Positions 34,867 through 46,653 of a DNA stretch of 64,000 nucleotides are shown piece by piece. Origin of the DNA: Siphonodentalium dalli (Eukaryota; Mollusca; Scaphopoda; Gadilida; Siphonodentaliidae). The stretch is taken from assembly GCA_032622095.1 (NCBI GenBank), contig CP136061.1:215482373-215546372 (forward strand). Direction: 5' to 3'. Made by a program: the position numbers and the translations under genes. The notes below the pieces were generated by a model. The model did no database searches. It worked only from the letters and a program-made list of their open reading frames with translations, and was not told where the DNA came from. Positions within the stretch are counted from its first letter, which is position 1. Each line of letters begins with the position of its first letter.

Positions 34867-35262
34867 ATTCAACCAAACCAGTTGGTATTCTCTGTAAATT
34901 CATGAATGGTATATGATGCTGCAATGGATATAATATAGGAACCACCGAGTTTCATTTGGATCTCCACAGGTTAGCGCATTTGCTGTTCAGAAATCGCCAA
35001 GGTTTGCCGATATCCCTAATGTCGCACTAACGTTCACAAATTAGCAACAATTTCCGCATTTTCTTTCCATTTATAACTGAGCATGTCGACCTTTGTCTCA
35101 CTTAAGTTGAATCGTTTGTTGTGTATAATAGACATCATATTATGATATAGACATCATATGTCAATGTAGGCCTATATGACCTTGGTTAACCAGTTAACCC
35201 GGTTAATTCAAAGTAGTTAACAGGTCATGAAAAATCCTGTAACCGTTTCAGCCCTAACATAT
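34867..35262. other. Intronic DNA, nothing recognised
   Basis: No exon, repeat or site is supported. Confidence 0.4.
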
Positions 35263-36355
35263 ATGAAAGTGTCAATGACACTGTAGCTCAACTTGGAAAG
35301 GGAATAATTTAATGTGTTACTGTCGATGGAGTGATTAGGAATGTGGAAAGTTGAATGTCTAATTTACTAGTTTATCAACATGAAGAGATATATATATATA
35401 CATGTATATAAAAGTAAAATCTAAGATGGTTGCTGGCAGCTATGTTTTCCAACAATTCAAAAACATTTGATAGCTTTAGTCATGCAAAGAGTAGAATCCA
35501 AGATGGCTGCTGGCAGCCATGTTTTAATGCCAAATAACACCAAAATGACTCGTTCCCATCTACATGTCAAAAGTCAAGACAAATTTCATAATGATCTGAC
35601 CAAAGGTACGACCTGTAGCCCATGCCAAAGGATTTAGTCATGCAAAGAGTAAAATCCAAGATGGCTGCTGGCGGCCATGTTTTTTGGCCGAATGACCCCA
35701 AAATTACTCGTTCCCATCTACATGTCAATATTATCATCATGACAAATTTCATGATGATCAGGCGAAGAGTACGACCTGTGGCCCGTGCTAATGGATTAAA
35801 TTTTGAAATCCAAGATGGCCGCTGGCGGCTATGTTTTTTGTCCGAATGACCCCAAAATGACTCGTTCCCATCTACATTCCAATTTCAACAGCCATGACAA
35901 ATTTCATGATGATCAGACTAAAGGTACGACCTGTAGCCCGTGCTAAAGGATTTAGTCATACAAAGAGTAAAATCCAAGATGGCTGCTGGTGGTCATATTT
36001 TTTGGCCGAATGACCCAAAAATGTGTTCCCATCTACATGTCAATATTAAGATCCATGACAAATTTCATGACAATAAGACGAACAGTACGGCCTGTAGCCC
36101 GTGCTAATGGATTGAATTTTTTTTAATCCAAGATGGCCGCTGGTGGCCATTATGTTTTTTTTTCGAATGACCCCAAAATGACTCGTTCCCATCTACATGT
36201 CAATGTCAACATCCATGACAAATTTCATAATAATCGGACCAAAGGTACGAACTGTAGCCCGTGCTAAAGGAAATTGTTGACGAATGACGCACACACGCAT
36301 GACAGATACCAAGCCATGGCAATAGCTCAAACTTTACAAAGTAAAGTTGAGCTAA
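35263..36355. mobile_element. Tandem-core element, array 2
   Basis: It has the same left end (ATGAAAGTGTCAATGACACT) and right end (AAAGTTGAGCTAA) as 17523-19263. There are six cores, the first two shortened, ordered A A A B A B-like. Confidence 0.85.
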
Positions 36356-36513
36356 TAAGGATTAACTGTCATGTGAATTGTTTTTATGGAGATGTAACCG
36401 TGAGGTAACTGGTCATAACTTGTGTAAAACCCGAAGGGTTTTACATAGAAGTTATGACCACTTACCTCACGGTTACATTTCCATAAAAACAGTCCACATG
36501 ACAGTTAATCCTT
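36355..36513. repeat. Near-perfect 159-bp hairpin
   Basis: AAGGATTAACTGTCATGTG and its inverse frame a stem containing ACCGTGAGGTAA, meeting at AAAACCCGAAGGGTTTT. It directly abuts array 2. It could be a MITE or a structured RNA. Confidence 0.7.
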
Positions 36514-37180
36514 ATATTTATATACATTTAGCGAAAATGCCACTTTTGTAAATGTATTTAAATCGAAAAGTGTATCGTGACAAAACCAGCCCAAAATATC
36601 CCATAGCACCCTTGGCAACAGGAACAATTTCTTTATATTTATACCTGATAATTTAATTTAAGTCAATCCTGCGCGAGTCCAAATGCGCCCAAAACATTAC
36701 CCGTTTTTCTTTCCGGTATCGATGACGTACCGATGTAATTATGGGCTTGCAGTTATGAGCTGTTGCGCGTTCACCGAGAAATAACTGCAACTAGTCACGT
36801 GGGCGCCGACCAATCGAAATGCTGGATTTAGTGATAATCACACTTAGTATGTAAATATATGATAAACAATTAACCACCAGTGCTATTTATCTTTGCCTCC
36901 ATCTAGCCACTTGCCAGAATAGCAGAGCTCTGTATGTCATTACTCGTTAATATATTTCATGTGGAATGACAACAAGAGAGAATGCCGGTTATTTCAAATA
37001 GAGTTGTGCACCTTATAGCTTCTTATGTGGCTTTGGAGTTACATGTATAATACATGTACTCTCAACACTGGATATTGGATGTTCATATAATAATGTATTG
37101 ATATCAGTATATTAAATGCACAACAGGACATCACACCTAATGGTATAAACTAATAAATCTTTGAACTTTTGAGTGTTCAT
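36514..37180. other. Intronic DNA, nothing recognised
   Basis: No supported feature. Confidence 0.4.
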
Positions 37181-37480
37181 TAAAGACATATTATCTACTT
37201 GTTCGGGTGTGTGAAACTGATAAGTTATTATTCAGGTGCTATGCCAACTGGAGGAATGTAGCATTCTACTAACATCGCCGAAATATCAAGCAAATCGACC
37301 GTACCACTCCATAGAAAACATTGTCTGAACTATGCTAAATTGTAAATATTTACTAACGAAAACTATTTCGCCATCGGCATTCACTGCATTTAATTAGTAT
37401 ATAAGAATGACGGTGTGTGTTGTCAATTTAGATATAATATTTGTAAAAATAACTACTTTGAACAAGATTGTTCTCATTAC
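37181..37480. repeat. Duplicated segment, left copy
   Basis: It is paralogous to about 40542-41500 (shared GTAGCATTCTACTAACATC, CTCCATAGAA, GTGTGTGTTGTCAA). The two copies lie on either side of the 1.65-kb Tudor exon. This copy lacks the two insertions found in the other. Confidence 0.75.
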
Positions 37481-37659
37481 TATTTGATCACCATGCCGGA
37501 GTGTTTCACATCACTTTAATAGCCCTGGTTCAAGAGTAAAATGGTTAATTAATCAATAACAAAATCCATGCATACTAAGAAAAACTTAGGTATTAAGAAA
37601 TATGAGGCAGATCAGAAGAAAAGTATTTGACTTATTGCATCGGACAGCATGCCTGTCAA

Positions 37660-38035
37660 GGGTTAATTATTTTAATTCTTTTCTAAACCGATCAACCAAT
37701 CAATATCAAAAACTATACTGGTGAGGGGTGTGTCATCATAAGCCTGCACATGAACCATGCACACGATCCGCAAAAAAAACACTTGAGTTATCACATCAGA
37801 TAGCATGTGTGTACAGACAGAAGGACAGAGAGACGGACAGACAAATGATGGATGGTTTATCCGGACTTCAGATTTATGTGTACTATACATGGTATGGGTA
37901 CACATAAAAATGTAGGAATACAAGCTCGGACAAAACTGCGTCCATAAATAGATGAGAGGCAGACGAACGGACAAGCTGATTCCAATATATACCCACTATC
38001 CATACCATCATTACAGGGGGATATAACAACTGTCA
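37660..38035. mobile_element. GACGGACG-tract repeat
   Basis: It carries the GACAGACG-rich tracts and a final CCAATATATACCC ... CAGGGGGATATAA hairpin like other members of the family. Confidence 0.5.
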
Positions 38036-38110
38036 GTAAAATATGAAATTGATTTTTACCATGGATAATATCTGGGCGTGTTTCTCATAACTTTAGCATA
38101 TATTAATTAC

Positions 38111-39759
38111 CTGGACACACTGCAGTCGCCTCGGACTTGTAGACAGACGATCTGATCTTTCAGATGAAGGCGGTGAAATTCCTGGAGATCCCGATGAACA
38201 CGGACTCATGCACGGAGACTCTCGAGGCTCCGGACTCAAACTACCTTCAAGGTCATTCATCCCAGAACGAGGCCGAACTAGCGGGGTTTCTGTCTGAAGC
38301 TGATCGCCAATAATGTCAGGTCTAGAAGTCTCACCATTATTAGCAACCATATCAGAAACGGTTTTGTTCGTTACAGATTGTGGTTTGATTTCAGTTGCAG
38401 ATTGTGGTATCATTTCAGTTCCAGATTGTGGTATCATTTCAGTTCCAGATTGTGGTATAATTTCAGATCCAGATTTTGGCATCATTTCAGTTCCAGTTTG
38501 TGTTTTGATTTTAGTTTCACACTGCGGTTTGATTTCATTTTCACATTGTGGTTTGATTTCAGTTTCACACTTCGTTTTCACAGTCATAGATGGCTTATCT
38601 TGGTTACCCTCCTGTGAATGTTCACCATCACTGCTGCTGGTCTGCTGACTAGCAACCTGTTGCTCATCAGCTAATGACTCAATCGGTTTCTCAGAAGCAG
38701 CTTGTGCAGTGTCACACATCACATTCTCCATTGGCTGTATTTCTTCATCAACAAATCCGCTTCCAGATTCCACTTTTTGTATATCACAATCAGCTGTATT
38801 AATTAATTCCTCACTGATGGGAACTTCCACGCCAGGAGCTTCCATCGTTTCCTGAGATAAGTTAGCCGAAATGAGGAATTCGTCAAAACTCCGAACATCA
38901 TCTAACATTGAATGACTGCTTGATTCAGATTCTGCCTCCGTCTGGTCAATCGTTTCCCGTTTCTCACGGACCAATGACATGAAGAATTGTTTCCTCGCAA
39001 TTTCGGGACTCACAGCACATTCTTTCATGGGTGACGACATACCCTGATCTGAATCACGCTTTTTCTGACTAAATAATCCAGTACTTGGACTTGGAATCCT
39101 AATGTCTGAATCATGTTTGCCTGAATCAACTGTTTCAGAATCTTGATTGTCCAAATCTGTCATTAAAATTTCTGGTCTCCGTGTTCTTTCTTCTGTCTCC
39201 GCCGACCTCAGTCTCGGAGAAAACCTTGACATGTGTGATGAACTACCATTTGAATCAGAGCGTCCACTTTTACTCCGCTCCACACATTCTAACCTTCTCA
39301 AATTTGACTCGGATTGAGATGAAGCATAACCAAGATCACTTTTACGTTCATCGTCATCACCTAACAGTCGCTTATGTAATTCAATTTCTGTAACATCTTG
39401 GATGCATTTTTTGTCACGTCTGTAAATGGTTGAAACTTCTGTCTCAACCACTGAATCTCTATTAACTCCTGTCCCAGCAGAACTACTTGTTTTGGTTAAA
39501 TTGTTTTCATTCTCTTTATTTTTCACATCGCGCGAAATCCTCTCCATTATCTGTCGGACATAGGTTTTGTCAATTTCTGGCCTCTTTGGAATCTTATTAT
39601 CATGTGTGTTAACATCTTTTTCATGCACTCGTGCACATTGTTTCGATGTCTGTTCTTCAGACACTTCAGACTGTTTGTGATCCATGGATTGAGCAGCATT
39701 TTGATTGGTGTTCCATTTTTTCAGAGGTGATAATGCAGCAGATTCATTTCTTGATATTT
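38111..39759 (-). CDS. Tudor gene exon: long disordered linker
   Basis: The acceptor AACATTACAG precedes 39759 and the donor TCCAG/GTAATT follows 38111. Two bases complete a GAA codon with the coiled-coil exon, and 549 codons follow, ending in phase 0. The protein is Ser/Glu/Lys-rich without a fold. It contains charged helices (YVRQIMERISRDVKNKENEN), an 8-residue tandem repeat (PQSGTEMI type) and a Ser-Pro-rich tail (SPCMSPCSSGSPGISPP) that offers proline-directed kinase sites. Long open frames on the other strand are shadows of the repeat. The first in-frame ATG lies in the intron and is not a start. Confidence 0.9.
38378..38569 (-). repeat. Coding minisatellite, eight 24-bp units
   Basis: Eight consecutive 8-codon units run from CETEIKPQ through SGTEMIPQ (twice) to SATEIKPQ. 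It lies within the linker exon and keeps frame. Adjacent units are nearly identical in DNA, so the number probably varies between individuals. Confidence 0.9.
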
Positions 39760-40317
39760 CTGTAATGTTCAATTCAGATATTAATATGAATCATACGTGA
39801 CACGTATGGAGCAACCACACACGCTGTGCCTCGAATCTGATTTTTACCGGAGACATAATGCTACATGTAATAATAATTTATGTAATGGCCCCGTTGGAGA
39901 CGACATGACAAGTATTGTCATGAATTGTGCAACCTTGTCTGGATTCTGGCCTGCAAAGCCAACATGACATTAATGACATCATGAACTGCGTCATGACGTC
40001 TTCTCTGGTGTTCATTAAGTAACTAACGAAATTGGTCTAAATGAAACTAATAAGCCTAAATCGCATGGAAATTCTTCGGAAGTTGAGAAGTTAACAATTT
40101 TATTTTCATCTCGTTGGTCTTCTGCAGATTCCACAATTTAATAATCTCCAGACAGTTGCTAACCGGAAGTCACATGTTAATTTCACAAAAAAAACGTACA
40201 CGCCACCTGAATTTGGCTCATCACTATAGAAAATATAGAACAAAATATATGACATCATCAATCACCTGCGCCTAAGGTATAAGCACCAATGCGCACTTCG
40301 CGCACTTGTGGTTGCTA
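39760..40317. other. Intronic DNA, nothing recognised
   Basis: No supported exon or repeat. Next to the acceptor the sequence is ordinary AT-rich intron. Confidence 0.4.
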
Positions 40318-40542
40318 TTAACCCTTTGAGTGCCAGGGGCCGATCTCATCGGCCCTAAACCTACAAAATAAGTCTGTTAAAGAATATAAGAATAAATTAT
40401 TAAAATTGTAAAAAATTGTTAGGCCAATGCATTCTCTTATATATGCGAGGCGACCTATGGTCGACTCGCATATATAAGAGAATGCATTGGCACAGGGTAT
40501 ATGGGTTGATACAAAAATCTGACCTGGCACTCAAAGGGTTAA
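40318..40542. mobile_element. piggyBac-like MITE, shell 3, shortened
   Basis: It starts TTAACCCTTTGAGTGCCAGG and ends CACTCAAAGGGTTAA. In the paralogous segment at 37181 the sequence TTAAAGACATATTAT is uninterrupted, giving the empty TTAA site. Confidence 0.88.
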
Positions 40543-41510
40543 GACATATTATGGACTTGTTCGAGTGCGATAATCTTATAAGTTAGTTCTCAGGCTCTAT
40601 ACCAACCTGGGAAATGTAGCATTCTACTAACATCACTGAAAATTTCAAAGAAATCGACCATACCACTCCATAGAACATATCGTCTGAACTACGCTCAATT
40701 GTAAATATTTACATCTCAATTCGGGACGCAACAATTGGTGATAAACTAATGAAAACGATTTCGCCATCTACCGTCATTGCATTTAATTAATATCTAAGAA
40801 TGATGGTGTGTGTTGTCAAATTGGACTAATATTCGTAGAAATAACTACTTCAGGGTTCATACACCTAGCTGAGAGTAAAATTCCATAACTTTTGCATACT
40901 TTTTCAAGACTTTCGGACAAATTTTCCAAGACTTTTCAGAGAACAAATTCCATAACTTTTCCATACCTCGTACCTAGCTAAACAATGATTTAACACACAG
41001 TCGGCATTTCGCCTTCATCCGGTTCTCTGGTTCCCGATCTATCGATGCTTCAAACCGCGTATCCGTGACACATTTGTCACGGAAGACACAGTTTCCAGGC
41101 ATATTTGTTTACTATTACTATTTAGGTCAAATTCTGATATATTTAGCGGTCAAACAGGAGTTCCAGTAAGGGAGACAATTCGTGTTTCGGCATACCATAA
41201 AACGTGTAGTTCAACTATGACTACGGAGATGGTATCGCAAGCTTACACGATATAAGATCGGAAAGTAACAGCGTTTATTTACCTAAGAACTCGGCCTTGG
41301 GATATTCCATGACTTTTCAAGACCTTGAATCTCGGGGTAGCTTATTTTCAAGACTTTTTCCATAGTAGGGTGAAAAAAGGTCCCATCTTCCAGACTTTTC
41401 AAGGGTATTGAATCGAAATTTTCGAATTCCATAACTTTTCCAGGATTCCAGACCCGCGTACGAACCCTGTACTTTGAGCAAGATTATTCTCTGGATTGTT
41501 TCACATCACT
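40543..41510. repeat. Duplicated segment, right copy with insertion
   Basis: Paralogue of 37181-37480. It is split by the hAT-like element at 40851-41469 and bounded by the MITE at 40318-40542. Confidence 0.75.
40851..41469. mobile_element. hAT-like element with 5-bp target duplication
   Basis: The ends are CAGGGTTCATAC and GTACGAACCCTG. TACTT is repeated at 40846-40850 and 41470-41474, and the paralogue at about 37452 shows a single uninterrupted ACTACTTTGAACAAG. Inside, TCCATAACTTTTCCA/TTTTCAAGACTT motifs are repeated, the pattern of the 5-bp-duplication hAT group. No transposase. Confidence 0.85.
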
Positions 41511-42112
41511 TTAAAAAAAGGCCTCAAAATATGGTGCTGGACATTAGCAAAAATGAGGTTCCCAGAGGGTGAATTTAGTGACGCTACCCCACACAGCAGG
41601 ATAGCATCACCAACTTCATCCTCTGGGGACCTCATTCTGCTTAGGCATCATCTGCTATGGGAGACCGAGACACAGCTTTAAGTTGGCAGATGGTAATGTG
41701 CACCAGTTGGACACCTCGATTATGCATTCTGTTGTCAAGAAACTAAAAAACTTGTTAATTTGTTAATAAAGATACTATCCAGAGAAGATGAGGCCCAAGA
41801 AGAATGAATGAGATACCCAGAAGATGAATTACAGTAATGCCCTAAATAATTGACTCCTTAACCATAGCAGAATTATGGGTAATTTTTCAGGATTTATTCG
41901 GAAATATGGATAGTTGCTATTCATCGGAAAGCTCTCAGTAAGAGCTTTCCGATGAATGGCAACAAGCCATATTTCCGACTAAATCCTGAAAAGTTACCCA
42001 TAATTCTGCTGTGGTTAATTAAGCAGTCGCTTATTTAGGGGCATTACTGTAGTTGATGCTAACCACTTCTGGGGACCTCATTCTGCAAACGACCAGCAGC
42101 TTATTTTGAGGA
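41500..42112. mobile_element. GAGGTCC-family MITE with nested insertion
   Basis: Family end modules lie on both sides of a CAGTAATGC-family MITE at 41830-42061. The termini are worn. Confidence 0.6.
41830..42061. mobile_element. CAGTAATGC-family foldback MITE
   Basis: TA-flanked, with full-length inverted arms meeting near AGAGCTTTCCGATG. Inserted in the GAGGTCC-family element. Confidence 0.8.
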
Positions 42113-42165
42113 CTGTTCAAAAACATTCCAGAACTAGAGATGGGCCTGTCCTAGATGGGACTAAG

Positions 42166-42327
42166 TACAGTAATGCTCTAAATAATCGACTCCTTAACCA
42201 GAGCAGAATTATGGGTAACTGAGAGCTTACTAATGAATGGCAACAAGCCATATTTCCGACTAAATCCTGAAAAGTTACCCATAATTCTGCTGTGGTTAAG
42301 GAGTCGATTATTTAGAGCATTACTGTA
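42166..42327. mobile_element. CAGTAATGC-family foldback MITE, shortened
   Basis: TACAGTAATGCTCTAAATAA to its inverse ending GCATTACTGTA. The left arm is truncated. Confidence 0.8.
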
Positions 42328-42339
42328 TACCCCCACCTT

Positions 42340-43175
42340 CGCAAGCTTATATTCAAAGTAAAAAAAGTTTAATTCAGTCAATAGGAGTCCGACCAAAACC
42401 CAAATCACAGGTGCACAGGTTCCCATGATTGACACCTGTAGCAAATTTGATTCAAATTGAACAAGAAAATTCTGAGAAAATGTCAGGACAAAATAACCTC
42501 AAATGTGGAGAATTTTCGTATAATGGTCATAAATGGTCAACAAGAGGTGTGCACTCGAGTGCTAGCATACCCCCACCGTGGCAAATTCAACCCACATTAT
42601 CCATAAACCCAACAAAAAAGATTTTTAACTTTAAAGAAAAATTCGGACTAATCATATCGATATGGTGTCACAAGAAGCTTGTACAGAAAAAATTATTCAA
42701 ATTGGTTTATATTTGTTAAAGTTATTAAGTCAGACAGAATTTTCTAAGTCAAAATAAGTCGAAAATGAAGTGTAATATTACGAAAAACAGTCTGAGCCAA
42801 TCCCTAGCCACATCATGTGGCGAGGGTATTGTGAGAAGCATGTATACCAAAAATTATTGAAATCGGTTCATATTTGTTAAAGTTATTAAGTCGGACAGAA
42901 TTTTCTAAGTCAAAATAAGTCGAAAATGAGGCGTAACTTGAAGAAAAAAATGTCGGACCGAACCGCAATTAGCATCATGCGGAGAGACCGTCCTAAGGAG
43001 ATTGCATACAAAAAATTATTGAAATCGGTTCATAGTTGTTCGAGTTATGAGGTCAGATGGACGGACGAATGGACACACGGAGGGAGAAAGCGTGACGGAC
43101 GGACGGATGGATGGACAGACGCAGTCAATATACCCCCCCCCCTTTTCTTCGAAAGTGGGGGTATAAAAATGTTTG
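42340..43175 (+). mobile_element. GACGGACG-tract repeats, two or more units
   Basis: An ~140-bp block (GTTAAAGTTATTAAGTC(A/G)GACAG) is repeated three times, followed by a GACGGACGGATGG tract, a C-rich stretch and GGGGGTATAAAAAT. Confidence 0.6.
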
Positions 43176-43415
43176 GACCAAATTCCAAATCACAGGTGCA
43201 CAGGTTCCCATGATGATTGACCCCTGTGTTCAAATTGAACAAGAACATTCTAAGAAAACATCTAGACAAAACTCGAACAAAATTATGGATTTTGAGAAAA
43301 AGTAAAAAAAAAAGGGGGATAACTCCCAAAAAAATAATGTCTGACGAACCTCATAATCACAGGTGTACAGGTTCCCATGGTTACGGCATGGTACTAAATA
43401 ACTGTGCCAAGTCTT

Positions 43416-46400
43416 TTAACCCTTTACCCAACAAACCGGCCAAAACCGGCCAAATAAAGCTTCAACAGCCTAAAATATCTTCGGTCTGTCTGAATAGAAC
43501 CATACAAATATGGATATCATTAGAACCGGCTCATTGACCACATTGTGATGGTTATAGTTATGCCCTGTGCCAATGCATTCTCTTATATATGCGAGTCGAC
43601 CATAGGTCGCCTCGCATATATAAGAGAACTAGCAGGGTTACCCGGCGTTGCCCAGGTTAATGTATGCTGTGGATATTTGTTGGGAATAGAGAATGCTCTT
43701 GCTTAAAGTGTTATACGTTTTCTAATAAATTGTATATTCAAATAGCATCACAAAACATGATTATTACAGTCATGGGATATAAGTAGTGGCTCACATTGTC
43801 AATTGTCATTCTGTTTATCACGATTAATCTGTTCCACCAATAATAAAGTATTTATTTATTTACAACTGCGTATACATTAGACGTTATAATATGATACATG
43901 AACATCATAAACACATTAGTTCGATAAAAGATGATAATTGGGTTTTACATATTGAGATGTATCAATCAATCTAGTGGGTTGGACTAAGATCTCGAGAACA
44001 CCTGGCTATCATATCTCCATGAAGATACAGATGTTTCAAAGAAATTTCCAGGTACTCCTCTGTTCGTGGTGCTATATATTGGCTAAATATTCTTAGTTTA
44101 AACGAAATGTTGCTGCGCATATATATCAGCTACATGTGACAGACACAGAGCGAGATTTTGAGTTGTTTATGTCAGTCGATGAGTCTGTTCTAAAACCCTT
44201 GTCAGATGTCAGTATTGGTAGGATCCTGAAAAGTCTTGTGCTACTAACTGCATTTTCTTGTATATCAGAAGAAACTATATTTTACTGCACACTGTGACCA
44301 TTATTTTTGAACAGGCCTTCCATATCTCTTGACAAATTGTAACTTTTTGTGGAAACTGTATTGAATGGAACAGACTAAATTTTGTTATTATATATATGCA
44401 ATCCTCTGACGGTTCGAGGTCTCTCAGTTTGCACGAATATATGTATCTCTTCAATATAATGATAAATATACGTTTAATGATTCTTCTAGTTATCTCTTTT
44501 TGCTAGCTCATTGTGTGAATGCCTTGATTGCCATTCCCATATAAATATGACTGTTAAGAAGATATAATTGTTCAAGTGACTTATGTGGGTCACCATATGT
44601 CGGGATTGTGAAATGTGGACGCCCAACTACTTAAAATGATATGGAGATGGCCTGGTGACTGTATATATTTATATGTGGATATCGGCGCATAGCAATCTTA
44701 TCAATGATAGTGCATATCCGCTCGCCATCCGTGACGCAAACGACACCAAATGTGATTTAATTCATGGTATATCATTAGAGAAAAACGTGTATGAATTTGG
44801 TGGAATTTGGTTTATTAAATCAATTGTTGATGCAACGCTGACTCGACAACGCCATATTGCGAAGGTGATTATGTATTCGTTTGGTGGAAATCAGCGACAA
44901 AACTATTTCACCATATTTTTTAAATTTCCCCTCCCACCAACAGCGTCATTTTAGAAATTTTTAACCCGCACCATTGTCTACCTTGTGAAAAGTTACCCAT
45001 CTTAGAACGCCTTGGTGCCATCTCGATTGTACCGTGTGAAGTTATATATAGAATGCACACAGACAGACAAAAAAACAGACAGACAGCACGATTTTATTTC
45101 TTGTATCATTTGAGAAGAACGTGTCTGAATTTGATGGTAATTGGTACTAAAAATATTTTGTATCAGTTTTGGTGACCCTACCGTCCCTATTTCGGACTCA
45201 AGCTGCACACACTAAGACTCATTAGAGATTAGAGATGCATATATATGAAATTGGTGAAAATTGGCGAGTATACAAATTCGTATCAAATTTAAGGTCCCCA
45301 TATCTCTCACCCATAGGGCACCAATTTGGTGTGTCTTAACCACACGATAAGATTCCTCGTATCACGGAGAAGAATATGTATCAATCTGGTGGAAATCGGC
45401 ACTAAACATATAGATATAATTTTTTGTGTCCCTCTCATCTCTACACACCACTGACTTGAATGGCCCCACTTGTGACACCCTTAAACCACACGATTACACT
45501 CCTGATATCACGGAGATGATTGTTTATAAGTTTGGTGATAATCGGCAACTAAACAATTTTTTTTATCAAATTTGGTGCCAATCCCCCCCTCTCCATCTCT
45601 CACCCAAACAGCACCAATATGGCGTCTTTAAATCACGATTAGATTCCTCGTATCATGGATAAGAACGTGTATCAATTTGGTGGAAATTGGCGCTAAAAAA
45701 ATTGTGCATAAATTTTGGTGCCCCTGCCCCTTTCAATGCAACCCTGACTCGAATGACACAGTTGACAGATAAAAGCCACACCATTAGACTCCTCATACCA
45801 TGGGGATGATTTTGTATAAGTGTGGTGGCAATCGGCGACTTATTATCAAATTTAGTGCCCACCCCTCCCAATCTCTCATCCAAAAACAACAATTTGGCGT
45901 TGTTAAATCTCACAATTAGATTCCTTGTATTATGAAGAAGAATATATATCAATTTGGTGGAAATCGGCGCTAAAATTAGTTTTATCAATTTTGGTGCCCC
46001 TCTCCCCTTCCGTTCATTCCTGACTCAAACGACGCCACTTTTGACATATTTAAAGCACACCGTTGGATTCTTCATATCATGGGGATGATTATATGTAAGT
46101 TTCGTGGCAATCGGCGACAGAAAAAAAATCTGCCCACCGCCCCCCTCCGGGCACCCCTGACGCGAACGGCGCGAATTTTGCCATATTTAAACCACGCCAT
46201 TAGATTCCTCATATTATGGGGATGATTATATATAAGTTTGGTGGCAATCGGCGACAAATTTTTGTTCTGCCCCTCCACCTTTTCTGCCCCTGACAACAAC
46301 GGCGTCACTTTAGAAAATTCTAACCCCGACCATTAACTTTCTCGTAAAAAGCTACTCATAGTAGACCCCTTTGGCATCATCTAGATGGTCCCCTGTGAAT

Positions 46401-46653
46401 TTCTATAGAACACAGACAGACAGACGGACAGACAGACAGACAGACATTCGCAAATATAGATATAGATGCATTGGCCTAAAAAAAAACTTTTTTTAACACT
46501 TTTTACCATTTTTTCTTACATTCTTTAACAATTTTATAATTTTTAATGTGTTAAGCCAATGCATTCTCTTATATATGCGAGGCGACCTATGGTCGACTCG
46601 CATATATAAGAGAATGCATTGGCACAGGGCCCTTCTGTTGGTTAAAGGGTTAA
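43416..46653. mobile_element. piggyBac-like MITE, shell 1, split by a Helitron
   Basis: Its own sequence is 43416-43628 plus 46467-46653. TTAA at both edges. Left start CCCTTTACCCAACA, right end GTTAAAGGG. Confidence 0.88.
43629..46466 (-). mobile_element. Non-autonomous Helitron
   Basis: Read on the minus strand it begins TCTATATCTATATTTGCG and ends with the hairpin CCTGGGCAACGCCGGG then TAACCCTGCTAG. It lies exactly between A and T of the host MITE sequence CCAATGCA/TTCTCT, without duplication, as expected for rolling-circle elements. About 44.65-46.35 kb is a series of ~120-140-bp repeats marked by GGTGG(A/C)AATCGGCG. No Rep/helicase frame is present. Confidence 0.9.

Noticed and set aside
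38313-38648. Plus-strand frames rich in CGIISVPD and related repeats
   Set aside because: They are antisense shadows of the 24-bp coding minisatellite in the Tudor gene.
44655-44954. 99-codon plus-strand frame in the Helitron
   Set aside because: It lies in the tandem repeat body of a non-autonomous Helitron and has no Rep or helicase motif.
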